DNA from: Streptantibioticus_C sp963761325
GTDB lineage: Bacteria > Actinomycetota > Actinomycetes > Streptomycetales > Streptomycetaceae
Length of the DNA stretch: 64,000 bases
Direction of reading: 5' to 3'
NCBI GenBank assembly: GCA_963761325.1
Contig: CAVXGZ010000003.1
Coordinates: 620,001-684,000 of the forward strand
The translations under genes and the position numbers were made by a program. Each line of letters opens with the position of its first letter. The first letter of the stretch is position 1. The notes under the pieces are model-generated. The model ran no database searches, had not been told where the DNA came from, and was given only the letters and a program-made list of their open reading frames with translations. Of the stretch, positions 8,252 through 16,235 are shown piece by piece.

Positions 8252-9237
8252 TCCTTCACCGGGACGCAGCGGGCGAAGCCGCCGTCGACCATCAGGTTCG
8301 CCACCGTCTCCAACTCCGGCGGCCCGCCGGCCAGCCGGAGCAGGAACTCGTCCATGTCCGCGCCGCACGCCACCAGCAGCGCCTCGACCCGCTGCTGGGG
8401 CGACTCCCACGCGTCGCCGGTGTCGCGCACGTCGTCGTAGGGGCAGAACCACACGCTGCCGGTGCGCTCGCCCTTGACCTTCAGCGCCAGCAACCCGCCC
8501 TGGACGTAGGCGATGCCGAGGTAGTCCTTGGTGAGGTGGTCGCGCAGGCACTTGTTGGCGTAGCGCAGGTCGTCCAGCGCGGCCTCCTCCCTTACCGCGA
8601 AGAACGGCTGGTCGACGAGGAGCCCGAGTTCGGGGTCGAGGGCGACGTCCACCGCGGCCCGGCCGCCGGCCGCCTTGAGGAAGTCGCGGTAGGCGCCGGG
8701 CAGCCGGTAGCCGAGGTCCTCCTCGACGTCGCGCAGCATCGACTCGGCCACCGCGCCGGGCGCGGCCTGCGGCGGCAGCGCGAAGTGCGCGGGGCGCGGG
8801 TCCTGCAGCGGCCGGGTGCCGCGCTTGTCGTGGTCGGCCGGCGAGGTGGCCAGGCCGCCGTGGTGCCGCAGCAGCGCCTTGACGCCGACCGGGACCAGCT
8901 CCATCCGGCGCCCGCCGACCACGTGGTGCCAGGTCCAGCCGTGCGGGGTGGCGACCGGCGAGGAACCGGTGAACAGCTCGTGGCCCGAACGGGAGAGCGC
9001 GGCGTTCGCCGACACGTAGTCGGTCAGCCGCAGTTCGTCCACCCCGAAGCCGTCCGGGGGCTCGGCTATCTCGGCGGCGGCCGTGGCGTACGGCGCGAAG
9101 TCCGGGTAACCGTCGTCGTCCACCCGTACGCCCTGCGGGTACCGGCCGGCCCTGAGCGGGTCGGGAAAGTGCACGACCTGCCCGGCGTAGGCCGCGTTCG
9201 GCGGGGCGGCCGTTGCCCCTAGCCGACCTGTCGTCAT
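8248..9237 (-). CDS. WHH-type HNH/EndoVII nuclease domain fused to SUKH-1 (SMI1/KNR4) domain
   Basis: 329 residues. The N-terminal half carries the TWHHVVGGRRMELVP signature (~95-110), then VGVKALLRHHGG, matching the WHH variant of the HNH/EndoVII toxin nucleases. The usual histidine of the LVP-x-x-V-H segment appears as lysine here, so activity is uncertain. The C-terminal half (~165-310) is a SUKH-1 domain with LGYRLPGAYRDFLKAAGG and LLALKVKGERTGSVWF. Nuclease and immunity modules are usually on separate proteins; here they are fused and there is no secretion domain. ATG start; last base pairs overlap the Imm35-deaminase-SUKH4 gene (GTGA). First gene of the minus arm of the cluster. Confidence 0.78.
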   Translation of the reverse strand: MTTGRLGATAAPPNAAYAGQVVHFPDPLRAGRYPQGVRVDDDGYPDFAPYATAAAEIAEPPDGFGVDELRLTDYVSANAALSRSGHELFTGSSPVATPHGWTWHHVVGGRRMELVPVGVKALLRHHGGLATSPADHDKRGTRPLQDPRPAHFALPPQAAPGAVAESMLRDVEEDLGYRLPGAYRDFLKAAGGRAAVDVALDPELGLLVDQPFFAVREEAALDDLRYANKCLRDHLTKDYLGIAYVQGGLLALKVKGERTGSVWFCPYDDVRDTGDAWESPQQRVEALLVACGADMDEFLLRLAGGPPELETVANLMVDGGFARCVPVKE

Positions 9238-9442
9238 GACGGATGCCCCCTGCTGGATCTGGCGTTTCCGCACAGCCTATGGGGTGTGGCAACACCGGTG
9301 TCCCGAAGCCGGGTTCCGGTCCGGACCGGGCCGCCGCGGCGGGTGGCGAATCGCCCGCGAACCCCGTCGGCTTTCGCCTCCCGCGCCGCGTTTGGCAGGC
9401 TGGCACCCCCGACGGGGGACGCACGAAAGGGAAAGCACCACC

Positions 9443-9965
9443 TTGAGCACCGCACGAACCGCGCACCACCCGCCGGCCTCCCCGCCCGGCTCTGCCTCCC
9501 CCCGGCCCGGCGGCCCGCCGGACCGGCGGGCACCCGGCGCTGCTGCACCGCCGCGACGGGATCCTGCCCGCGGTCGCCGCCGCGCTGTCGGTGCGCGGCG
9601 AGACCACCACGTGCACCGGCGGCAAGGCCGACGAACCGCCCGCCCTGCACCCGCTGGTCGCCGGCTTCCTGGACGGGCTGGCCCCCGCGGACCGCACCCG
9701 CGGCACCGGGCGCTGCGCGGAGGCGGTGCTGCTCTCCCGGTTCCTGGCCGCGACCGACGACGCCCGGCGCGGCCGGTCCGCCCGCCGGCCGCTCGCGCAC
9801 TCCGAGGCCCGCCGCGCGCTGCGCGACGCCGTGCTGACCACCCGCCGGATCCGCGAGCCGGGCGATCCGGCACACGGTTCCTACGCGCCGCCCTGCCCGT
9901 CGTGCGCGCGGCTGCTCGACCACTTCGGGGTGCGTGCCGTCGCCCCGGCGGCGGAGGGGGCGTGA
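9443..9965 (+). CDS. YwqJ-related deaminase, apparently interrupted by a frameshift
   Basis: The conserved body is LLHRRDGILPAVAAALSVRG, then GRCAEAVLLS (~9706-9740), GDPAHGSYAPPCPSC and LLDHFGVR. It has the CAE and PCxxC zinc/catalytic motifs of YwqJ-type deaminases. It is read in one frame to the TGA at 9963-9965, but no ATG, GTG or TTG exists in that frame between the stop at 9444-9446 and a GTG at 9591 that would cut off conserved residues. A TTG at 9443, preceded by AAGGGAAA, begins MSTARTAHHPP, which resembles the start of Streptomyces homologues, but in a different frame. One extra base, for instance in the C6 run at 9498-9503, would reconcile the frames. It could be a sequencing error, a real pseudogene or recoding. 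Confidence 0.65.
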
Positions 9966-10453
9966 ACCCCGGCTTCCCGCGCTTCTCCGCCGACGTGGAG
10001 GTGCCGCTGCGCCGGGCCGGCTGGCTGCCGGGACGCCGGGAGGCCGCGCGGGCCGAGGAGTGGGCCGACACGCTGCACGGGCACGTCTCGCCCACCGGCC
10101 ACCGGCACACGGTGCTGCCCGCCGCGGTCGCGGCCTGGATGGAGTTCGGCGGCCTGAGCGTCAGGGCGGGCGCGGTGCCGGGCCGGGAGGTGGCGCCGGC
10201 CGGGCTGGTGGTGGATCCGCTGCTGGGGCTGCACACCGCCCGCACCCTGTCGGAGTTGGGCCGCGCCCTGGGCAGCGCGGTCTGCCCGCTCGGCGAGGAG
10301 ACCGGCGGCGCGCTGCTCGCCGTCGACGCCGCCGGCCGCGTCCTGTCGGTCGACCACACCGGCGACTGGTACCTCGGCGACACGCTGGACGCCGCCCTCG
10401 CCACCCTGCTGACCGGACGGCGCCCGGTCCGCCTGACGGCCCGGCCGGAGTGA
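9962..10453 (+). CDS. SUKH-3 family immunity-like protein
   Basis: 163 residues resembling SUKH-3: FSADVEVPLRRAGWLPGRR at the start, then VLPAAVAAWMEFGGL, VVDPLLGL and CPLGEETGGALLAVDAAGRVLSVDHTGDWYLG. The GTG start overlaps the TGA of the YwqJ-type deaminase (GTGA, 9962-9965), so the two are translationally coupled, as expected of a toxin-like enzyme with its cognate inhibitor. No signal peptide or membrane segment. The neighbouring minus-strand genes carry SUKH-1 and SUKH-4 domains, so three SUKH subtypes share one locus. Convergent with the histidine kinase gene, 22 bases away. Confidence 0.82.
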   Translation: MNPGFPRFSADVEVPLRRAGWLPGRREAARAEEWADTLHGHVSPTGHRHTVLPAAVAAWMEFGGLSVRAGAVPGREVAPAGLVVDPLLGLHTARTLSELGRALGSAVCPLGEETGGALLAVDAAGRVLSVDHTGDWYLGDTLDAALATLLTGRRPVRLTARPE

Positions 10454-10475
10454 ACCGCGCGCCCGGCGGGCCGGA

Positions 10476-11819
10476 CTACGACGCCGCGCCGGCCGGGATG
10501 ACCGCCGACACCCGGTAGCCGCCCGAGCGGTTCGGGCCGGCCACGAAGCCGCCGCCGAGGGCCGAGACCCGCTCCTTCATGCCGACCAGGCCGTTCCCGC
10601 CGCTCGGCAGGCCGGCCGACGGCTCCCCGTCCGGCGGGCCGTTCTCGACCAGGACGGCTATCTCGTCGCTGCGGTAGGCGACCCGCACCAGCGTGCCGGC
10701 GCCGACCGCGTGCTTGTGCGCGTTGGTGAGCGCCTCCTGCACCACGCGGTACGCCGCCTGCTCGACGCGGGGCGCGAGCGGCCGGCGGTCGCCCTCCTCG
10801 GACAGCGTGACCGCCATGCCGGCCGCCCTGGACTGCTCGACCAGGACGCCGAGCTGCGCCAGCGTCGGGCCGCCCGGGTCGTCGCCCGCCGGGTGGGCCG
10901 CGGCCGGCTCGGCGTCCATGGCGGCCGAGGGGGCCGCGGCGAACGCCGCGACGGGCCCGGCACCGCGCACCGGCACCGGGCCGGGCTCGTCGGAGCCGGT
11001 GCGCAGCACGCCGAGCATCTGGCGCAGCTCGCCGAGCGCCTGACGGCCCATGTCGCCGAGGAGTTCGGCGCTGCCCTCCGCCTTGGCCGGGTCGGTGTGC
11101 AGCACGGAGCGCAGGGCGGAGGCGTGCACCACCATCAGGCTCACCCGGTGGGCGACGACGTCGTGCATCTCCCGGGCGATCCGGGTCCGTTCCTCGATCC
11201 GGGCCCGCTCGGCGCGCTCCCCCGCCTTCTCGGCGAGCAGCGCCAGCTCGCGCTCCAGGTCGTCCGCGCGGTCGCGCAGCGTCTCGACCAGCCGGCGCCT
11301 GGCGCCCACGTACAGGCCGAGCAGCACCGGCGGCGCGGTCAGGCCGACGGCCACCAGCAGCGAGAAGACCATCATGATCCACTGCGCCGGGCCGCGGTGC
11401 AGCAGATCGTGGTTCATCTCCACGTACGCCACGATGAGCGTGCCGGCGCCGGTCATGGCCACCAGCGCGGCGATGATCCGCCGCGGCAGCCGGGAGGCGG
11501 CCAGCGTGTAGAGCGAGACCACCCCCATCACCAGGCCCATCTGCATCGGCGTGACGACCAGCGCCACCAGCACCACGGCGATCGGCCAGCGGCGGCGCAG
11601 CAGCAGCGTCGCGCCGATCAGCAGTCCGGCCACCGCGCCGAGCACCGGCCACACGCCGTGGCCGTAGGCGAACCAGGCGCCCTCGGCCATGCACTCGCCG
11701 GCCGAGACCGCCGCCAACGAGGCGTCCAGCACCAGGCCGCGCCGCCTCGACCACCACCACGGACCCGCGCGGACCCCGCTCCCCGACCGCGCCGATCCGG
11801 CGTCCCCCGATTGCGTCAT
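10476..11819 (-). CDS. Sensor histidine kinase (HisKA_3/NarL type)
   Basis: 447 residues. Several N-terminal transmembrane helices (~25-180) precede a short coiled coil and the dimerisation/phosphoacceptor motif EMHDVVAHRVSLMVVHA (phospho-His ~217). The HATPase domain has N-box EALTNAHKHA (~361) and G-box GGNGLVGMKERV (~413). Kinases of this class normally phosphorylate LuxR-type response regulators, but no regulator gene is adjacent, so it is an orphan here. An Ala/Pro/Asp-rich insertion (~265-310) separates the dimerisation and ATPase domains. The ATG lies 7 bases after TAGGCT, so the mRNA may be leaderless. A MITE-like element begins 13 bases upstream of the start codon. Confidence 0.93.
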   Translation of the reverse strand: MTQSGDAGSARSGSGVRAGPWWWSRRRGLVLDASLAAVSAGECMAEGAWFAYGHGVWPVLGAVAGLLIGATLLLRRRWPIAVVLVALVVTPMQMGLVMGVVSLYTLAASRLPRRIIAALVAMTGAGTLIVAYVEMNHDLLHRGPAQWIMMVFSLLVAVGLTAPPVLLGLYVGARRRLVETLRDRADDLERELALLAEKAGERAERARIEERTRIAREMHDVVAHRVSLMVVHASALRSVLHTDPAKAEGSAELLGDMGRQALGELRQMLGVLRTGSDEPGPVPVRGAGPVAAFAAAPSAAMDAEPAAAHPAGDDPGGPTLAQLGVLVEQSRAAGMAVTLSEEGDRRPLAPRVEQAAYRVVQEALTNAHKHAVGAGTLVRVAYRSDEIAVLVENGPPDGEPSAGLPSGGNGLVGMKERVSALGGGFVAGPNRSGGYRVSAVIPAGAAS

Positions 11820-11826
11820 ACGGATC

Positions 11827-11832
11827 AGCCTA
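11827..11832 (-). promoter_or_regulatory. Candidate -10 box (TAGGCT) of the histidine kinase at the MITE edge
   Basis: Reads TAGGCT on the minus strand, 7 bases before the kinase ATG, matching the actinomycete TANNNT -10 pattern for leaderless mRNAs. Its first bases coincide with the outer end of the MITE, so any -35 element would lie inside the element. Confidence 0.4.
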
Positions 11833-12047
11833 GGGCGTGTCCTGTGGATCAGGGTGGATCAAGGAGCGGCGTCCGGTGCGGTGAGGGGGCACCTCCCGGC
11901 CGGAGGCCGGGGGAGCAAGGCGCCGGAGCGTCCCGACAGTCGGTGTTATCGGGGCCCCGTCGCGCCAGCGGCTGATGTCACAGCGGCAACGCGGCGGGGC
12001 GCGGTGCCAGGCGTCGCGAGCCCGCCAGGATCCGCAAGACACGCCCT
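11832..12047. mobile_element. 216-bp MITE-like element with 19-bp imperfect terminal inverted repeats
   Basis: Left end AGGGCGTGTCCTGTGGATC (11832-11850) and right end, read in reverse, AGGGCGTGTCTTGCGGATC (12029-12047) match at 17 of 19 positions. The interior has no transposase and contains an imperfect GC-rich hairpin (CCTCCCGGCC..GGCCGGGGGAG near 11890-11915). I recall this terminus as a dispersed Streptomyces repeat related to insertion-sequence ends. The flanks (CT on the left, GG on the right) show no obvious target duplication apart from a possible TA on the left. Non-autonomous; would need a transposase elsewhere. Confidence 0.72.
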
Positions 12048-12238
12048 GGCGGTGGACCGGCCGCGTCCCATGGCGCAGAACCGGGCGCGGCGCGGCCGGA
12101 ACGCGCCGGGGACGGCCGGCTCGCGGCTCCGGGGGCGCTCGGGCGCGCGACATATCCTGGTGCCGTTCGGACAGCGCGGTCCGCACCGTGAGCCATTCCC
12201 TCGCACCCACCCGCACGGAATCGCAAGGAGCCGCACCT

Positions 12239-14986
12239 GTGAGCGTCGCCGACATCCTCCCCGGCCTGCCGGGCCCCACCGACAACGCGGCACTGCGCGC
12301 CGACATACGACGCCTGGGCGAACTGCTCGGCGAGACCCTGGTACGCCAGGAGGGGGCCGAACTCCTCGAACTGGTCGAGCGGGTCCGCGCGCTGACCCGC
12401 AGCGACGGGGAGGCCGCCGCCCGGCTGCTGGGCCGCACCGACCTGGCCACCGCCACCAAGCTGGTGCGCGCCTTCTCCACCTACTTCCACCTGGCCAACG
12501 TCACCGAGCAGGTGCACCGCGGCCGTGAACTGCGGGCCCGGCGCGCGCAGGAGGGCGGCCTGCTCGCCCGCACCGCCGACCGCCTCAAGGACGCCGACCC
12601 GGACCACCTGCGCGAGACCGTCGCCCACCTCGGCGTGCGCCCGGTCTTCACCGCGCACCCCACCGAGGCCGCGCGCCGCAGCGTGCTCAACAAGCTGCGC
12701 CGCATCGCCGAGCTGCTCGACGCGCCCGCCGGGGGACACGGCGGCGACCGGCGCCACGACCTGCGGCTCGCCGAGAACATCGACCTGCTGTGGCAGACCG
12801 ACGAGCTGCGCGTGGTGCGCCCGGAGCCCGCCGACGAGGCGCGCAACGCGGTCTACTACCTCGACGAGCTCCACCAGGAGGCGGCCGGCGACGTGCTGGA
12901 GGACCTGGCCGCGGAGTTGGAGCGGATCGGTGCCCCGCTGCCGTCCGGCACCCGGCCGCTGACGTTCGGCACCTGGATCGGCGGCGACCGGGACGGCAAC
13001 CCCAACGTCACCCCGCAGGTCACCTGGGACGTACTGCTGCTGCAGCACGAGCACGGCATCACCGACGCGCTCGCCCTGGTCGACCTGCTGCGCGGCGCGC
13101 TGTCCAACTCGATCCGCAACTGCGGCGCCACCGAGGAACTGCTGACCTCCCTCGACCGCGACCTGGCCGAGCTGCCGGAGATCTCGCCGCGCTACAAGCG
13201 GCTCAACGCGGAGGAGCCGTACCGCCTCAAGGCCACCTGCGTGCGGCAGAAGCTCGTCAACACCCGCGACCGGCTGGCGGCCGGCTCGGCGCACCGCCCG
13301 GGCCGCGACTACCTGGGCACCGGCGAACTCCTCACCGACCTCGCGCTGCTGCAGGACTCGCTGCGGGCCAACCGCGGCGGCCTGATCGCCTTCGGCCGCC
13401 TGGAGCGCACCATCCGCACCATCGGCGCGTTCGGCCTGCAGCTGGCCACCATGGACATACGCGAACACGCCGACGCCCACCACCACGCGCTCGGCCAGCT
13501 CTTCGACCGGCTCGGCGAGGAGTCCTGGCGGTACGCCGACATGCCGCGCGACTACCGGCGCCGGCTGCTCGCCAAGGAGCTGCGCTCACGCCGGCCGCTG
13601 GCGCCCACCCCGGCGCCGCTGGACGCCGACGGTGCCAAGACCCTCGGCGTCTTCCACACCATCGGCCAGGCGCTGGAGCGGTTCGGCCCGGAGGTCGTGG
13701 AGTCCTACATCATCTCGATGTGCCTCGGCTCCGACGACGTGTTCGCCGCCGCCGTGCTGGCCCGCGAGGCCGGGCTGATCGACCTGCACGCCGGCATCGC
13801 GAAGATCGGCATCGTGCCGCTGCTGGAGACCACCGACGAACTGCGGGTCGCCGACCGGCTGCTGGACGAGATGCTGGCCGACCCGTCCTACCGCAAGCTC
13901 GTCTCGCTCCGCGGCGACGTGCAGGAGGTCATGCTCGGCTACTCCGACTCCTCCAAGTTCGGCGGCATCACCACCAGCCAGTGGGAGATCCACCGCGCCC
14001 AGCGCCGGCTGCGCGACGTGGCCCACCGCTACGGGGTGCGGCTGCGGCTCTTCCACGGCCGCGGCGGCACCGTCGGGCGCGGCGGCGGCCCCTCGCACGA
14101 GGCGATCCTGTCCCAGCCGTGGGGCACGCTGGAGGGCGAGATCAAGGTCACCGAGCAGGGCGAGGTGATCTCGGACAAGTACCTGGTCCCCGCGCTGGCC
14201 CGGGAGAACCTCGAACTCACCGTGTCCGCCACCTTGCAGGCGTCCGCGCTGCACACCGCGCCGCGCCAGTCCGACGAGGCGCTGGCCCGCTGGGACGCCA
14301 CGATGGAACGGGTCTCGGAGGCCGCCCACACCGCGTACCGCACGCTGGTGGAGGACCCGGACCTGCCGGCGTACTTCTTCGCCTCCACGCCCGTCGACCA
14401 GCTCGCCGAGCTCCACCTCGGCTCGCGCCCGTCCCGCCGTCCGGACTCCGGCGCCGGGCTCGACGGGCTGCGGGCCATCCCGTGGGTGTTCGGCTGGACC
14501 CAGTCCCGGCAGATCGTGCCCGGCTGGTTCGGCGTCGGCTCCGGGCTGAAGGCGGCCCGGGAGGCCGGTCTGCAGGCCGAGTTGGACGAGATGCACGGCA
14601 GCTGGCACTTCTTCCGCACCTTCCTGTCGAACGTCGAGATGACGCTCGCCAAGACCGACCTGCGGATCGCGCGCCACTACGTGGAGACCCTCGTCCCGCA
14701 GGAGCTGCGGCACGTCTTCGCCGCGATCGAGGCCGAGCACGAGCTGACCGTGCGCGAGGTGCTGCGGCTGACCGGCGAGGACGAACTGCTGGACGCCAGC
14801 CCGGTGCTGAAGCAGACCCTGCACGTCCGCGACGCCTACCTCGACCCGATCTCCTACCTGCAGGTCTCGCTGCTGCACCGGCAGCGCCAGGCCGCGGCCG
14901 ACGGCGCCGAGCCCGACCAGACGCTGGCCCGCGCGCTGCTGCTGACCGTCAACGGGGTGGCCGCCGGGCTGCGCAACACCGGCTGA
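12239..14986 (+). CDS. ppc: Phosphoenolpyruvate carboxylase
   Basis: 915 residues, full length. Converts phosphoenolpyruvate and bicarbonate to oxaloacetate to replenish the TCA cycle. Signatures: FTAHPTEAARRS with the catalytic His (~137), TFGTWIGGDRDGNPNVT, the YSDSSKFGGITTSQWE motif (~569), FHGRGGTVGRGGGPSHEAI (~605) and the family-typical C-terminal end AAGLRNTG. The start chosen is GTG 12239, because AAGGAG (12225-12230) sits 8 bases upstream and SVADILPGLPG is a plausible N-terminus. The open frame extends further upstream but is not conserved-looking. Monocistronic, convergent with a small membrane protein gene. Confidence 0.97.
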   Translation: MSVADILPGLPGPTDNAALRADIRRLGELLGETLVRQEGAELLELVERVRALTRSDGEAAARLLGRTDLATATKLVRAFSTYFHLANVTEQVHRGRELRARRAQEGGLLARTADRLKDADPDHLRETVAHLGVRPVFTAHPTEAARRSVLNKLRRIAELLDAPAGGHGGDRRHDLRLAENIDLLWQTDELRVVRPEPADEARNAVYYLDELHQEAAGDVLEDLAAELERIGAPLPSGTRPLTFGTWIGGDRDGNPNVTPQVTWDVLLLQHEHGITDALALVDLLRGALSNSIRNCGATEELLTSLDRDLAELPEISPRYKRLNAEEPYRLKATCVRQKLVNTRDRLAAGSAHRPGRDYLGTGELLTDLALLQDSLRANRGGLIAFGRLERTIRTIGAFGLQLATMDIREHADAHHHALGQLFDRLGEESWRYADMPRDYRRRLLAKELRSRRPLAPTPAPLDADGAKTLGVFHTIGQALERFGPEVVESYIISMCLGSDDVFAAAVLAREAGLIDLHAGIAKIGIVPLLETTDELRVADRLLDEMLADPSYRKLVSLRGDVQEVMLGYSDSSKFGGITTSQWEIHRAQRRLRDVAHRYGVRLRLFHGRGGTVGRGGGPSHEAILSQPWGTLEGEIKVTEQGEVISDKYLVPALARENLELTVSATLQASALHTAPRQSDEALARWDATMERVSEAAHTAYRTLVEDPDLPAYFFASTPVDQLAELHLGSRPSRRPDSGAGLDGLRAIPWVFGWTQSRQIVPGWFGVGSGLKAAREAGLQAELDEMHGSWHFFRTFLSNVEMTLAKTDLRIARHYVETLVPQELRHVFAAIEAEHELTVREVLRLTGEDELLDASPVLKQTLHVRDAYLDPISYLQVSLLHRQRQAAADGAEPDQTLARALLLTVNGVAAGLRNTG

Positions 14987-15012
14987 TCCCGGGCCCGTTC
15001 GTGGCGGCGTCC

Positions 15013-15504
15013 TCAGCCCAGTGCGAAGGGCGCCGCCAGGAGCAGCACCCCGACGATCGCCGTCGTCCAGGCGGTGCGGCGCATTCCGAGTCCGAACCCC
15101 AGCGCCAGCGCGGCGAGCAGCAGCGCGCCGGCGACCGAGCGCAGCGCGAACAGCAGCCCGGCCAGGCCGGTGCGCACCACGGTGGTGGAGTTCGGCTTCA
15201 CCGCGACCGGGAAGCGCTGCCCGGTGCCGGTGGTCACCAGCCGGTCCACCCGCACCTGCGGGATCGCCATGCCCTGCCCGTCCGGCAGGATCGTGCCCTC
15301 GCACCACGAGGTGCCGCAGGAGCCGACCGTCATCGTGCCGCGTTCGAGTCCGGTGCCGTGCGCGTACTTCACCGCGTCCCAGGAGACCCAGACCCCGGCG
15401 GCGAGCACCGCGACGACCACCGCGCCGGCCACCACCGCCTTCAACAGCAGCAGCAAGCCGTACGTGCTCTCGGCCAACCGTCTGGCCCGGCTGCGTTTGA
15501 CCAT
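15013..15504 (-). CDS. Small conserved membrane protein of unknown function
   Basis: 163 residues with transmembrane helices at ~15-42, ~110-135 and ~140-160. The extracytoplasmic loop contains two close cysteines (SCGTSWCEG) that could form a disulfide. I do not recognise a functional family; the position between ppc and pth matches a hypothetical gene in S. coelicolor. The promoter is unusually clear: TTGACC (15536-15541), an 18-base spacer and AAGGAT (15512-15517) ending 7 bases before the ATG, so the transcript is probably leaderless. Confidence 0.75.
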   Translation of the reverse strand: MVKRSRARRLAESTYGLLLLLKAVVAGAVVVAVLAAGVWVSWDAVKYAHGTGLERGTMTVGSCGTSWCEGTILPDGQGMAIPQVRVDRLVTTGTGQRFPVAVKPNSTTVVRTGLAGLLFALRSVAGALLLAALALGFGLGMRRTAWTTAIVGVLLLAAPFALG

Positions 15505-15511
15505 GGCCGCG

Positions 15512-15541
15512 ATCCTTGGCCATAACGGTCCGCACGGTCAA
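15512..15541 (-). promoter_or_regulatory. Promoter of the small membrane protein (TTGACC-N18-AAGGAT)
   Basis: Near-consensus -35 TTGACC and -10 AAGGAT spaced by 18 bases. The -10 ends 7 bases before the ATG at 15502-15504, which predicts transcription starting at or next to the start codon. Confidence 0.55.
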
Positions 15542-15562
15542 CCGTCAGGTGCGATACCGCGA

Positions 15563-16138
15563 TCAGCCGTTGTACGAACTCTGCGCCCGCTCCAGCCCGT
15601 CGGCGATCAGCGCCTCGACCGCGTCCGCCGCCCGGTCGACGAACCACTCCAACTCCTTGCGCTCGGTGCCGGAGAAGTCCCGCAGCACGAACGTCGCCAC
15701 CTCCATGCGGCCCGGCGGCCGGCCGATGCCGCAGCGCACCCGGGCGTAGTCGGGACCCAGCGACTTGGTGATCGACTTCAGCCCGTTGTGACCATTGTCA
15801 CCACCGCCGCGCTTGAGCCGCAGGGTCGGGTAGTCGATGTCCAACTCGTCGTGCACCGCGACGATCCGCTCCAGCGGCACCTTGTAGAAGTCGCGCAGCG
15901 CCGTGACCGGGCCGCCGGAGAGGTTCATGTACGTCGACGGCTTGGCGAGCACCACGCGCACGCCGCCGAGCCGGCCCTCGACCACCTGCGCCCGGCTCTT
16001 GTGCGCCTTGAAGCGCCCGCCGGTCCGGCCGGCCAGCACGTCGGCCACCATGTACCCGATGTTGTGGCGGTTGCCCGCGTACTCCGGACCCGGATTGCCC
16101 AGCCCGGCCACCAGCCAGGGTCCCTCGGCCTCATTCAT
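15563..16138 (-). CDS. pth: Peptidyl-tRNA hydrolase
   Basis: 191 residues. Recycles peptidyl-tRNA released prematurely from ribosomes. Motifs: GLGNPGPEYAGNRHNIGY with the catalytic His (~25), FKAHKS, PSTYMNLSG and HDELDIDYPTLRLKRGGGDNGHNGLKS. Length is normal for bacterial Pth. It lies 97 bases downstream of rplY, with a hairpin between them, so the two may be partly uncoupled. This rplY-pth arrangement is conserved in actinomycetes. Confidence 0.97.
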   Translation of the reverse strand: MNEAEGPWLVAGLGNPGPEYAGNRHNIGYMVADVLAGRTGGRFKAHKSRAQVVEGRLGGVRVVLAKPSTYMNLSGGPVTALRDFYKVPLERIVAVHDELDIDYPTLRLKRGGGDNGHNGLKSITKSLGPDYARVRCGIGRPPGRMEVATFVLRDFSGTERKELEWFVDRAADAVEALIADGLERAQSSYNG

Positions 16139-16175
16139 GCGCCACGCTCCCGAGCGATTCGCTACCCACGCGAGA

Positions 16176-16208
16176 CTGCCGCCCCGCTCGGTGAGAGCGA
16201 GGCGGCAG
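16176..16208 (-). terminator. Hairpin terminator after rplY
   Basis: 14-base arms CTGCCGCCCCGCTC / GAGCGAGGCGGCAG with one G-T pair and a 5-base loop, 27 bases downstream of the rplY stop on the minus strand. Strong GC hairpin without a clear U-tract. Confidence 0.65.
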
Positions 16209-16235
16209 CTTCAGTCAACCAGAAACCGGCCCGGA

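Larger units (their letters stand above)
11820..12238. other. Intergenic region between histidine kinase and ppc
   Basis: 419 bases with no gene. More than half is the MITE-like element at 11832-12047. The remaining ~190 bases before ppc contain a possible -10 box TATCCT (12153-12158), which would give a 5' leader of ~75 bases for ppc. Confidence 0.6.

Noticed and set aside
5633..10453. Classical type VI/VII secreted toxin cluster
   Set aside because: No ESX, Rhs, PVD, WXG or signal peptide region is visible; only toxin-like and immunity-like domains.
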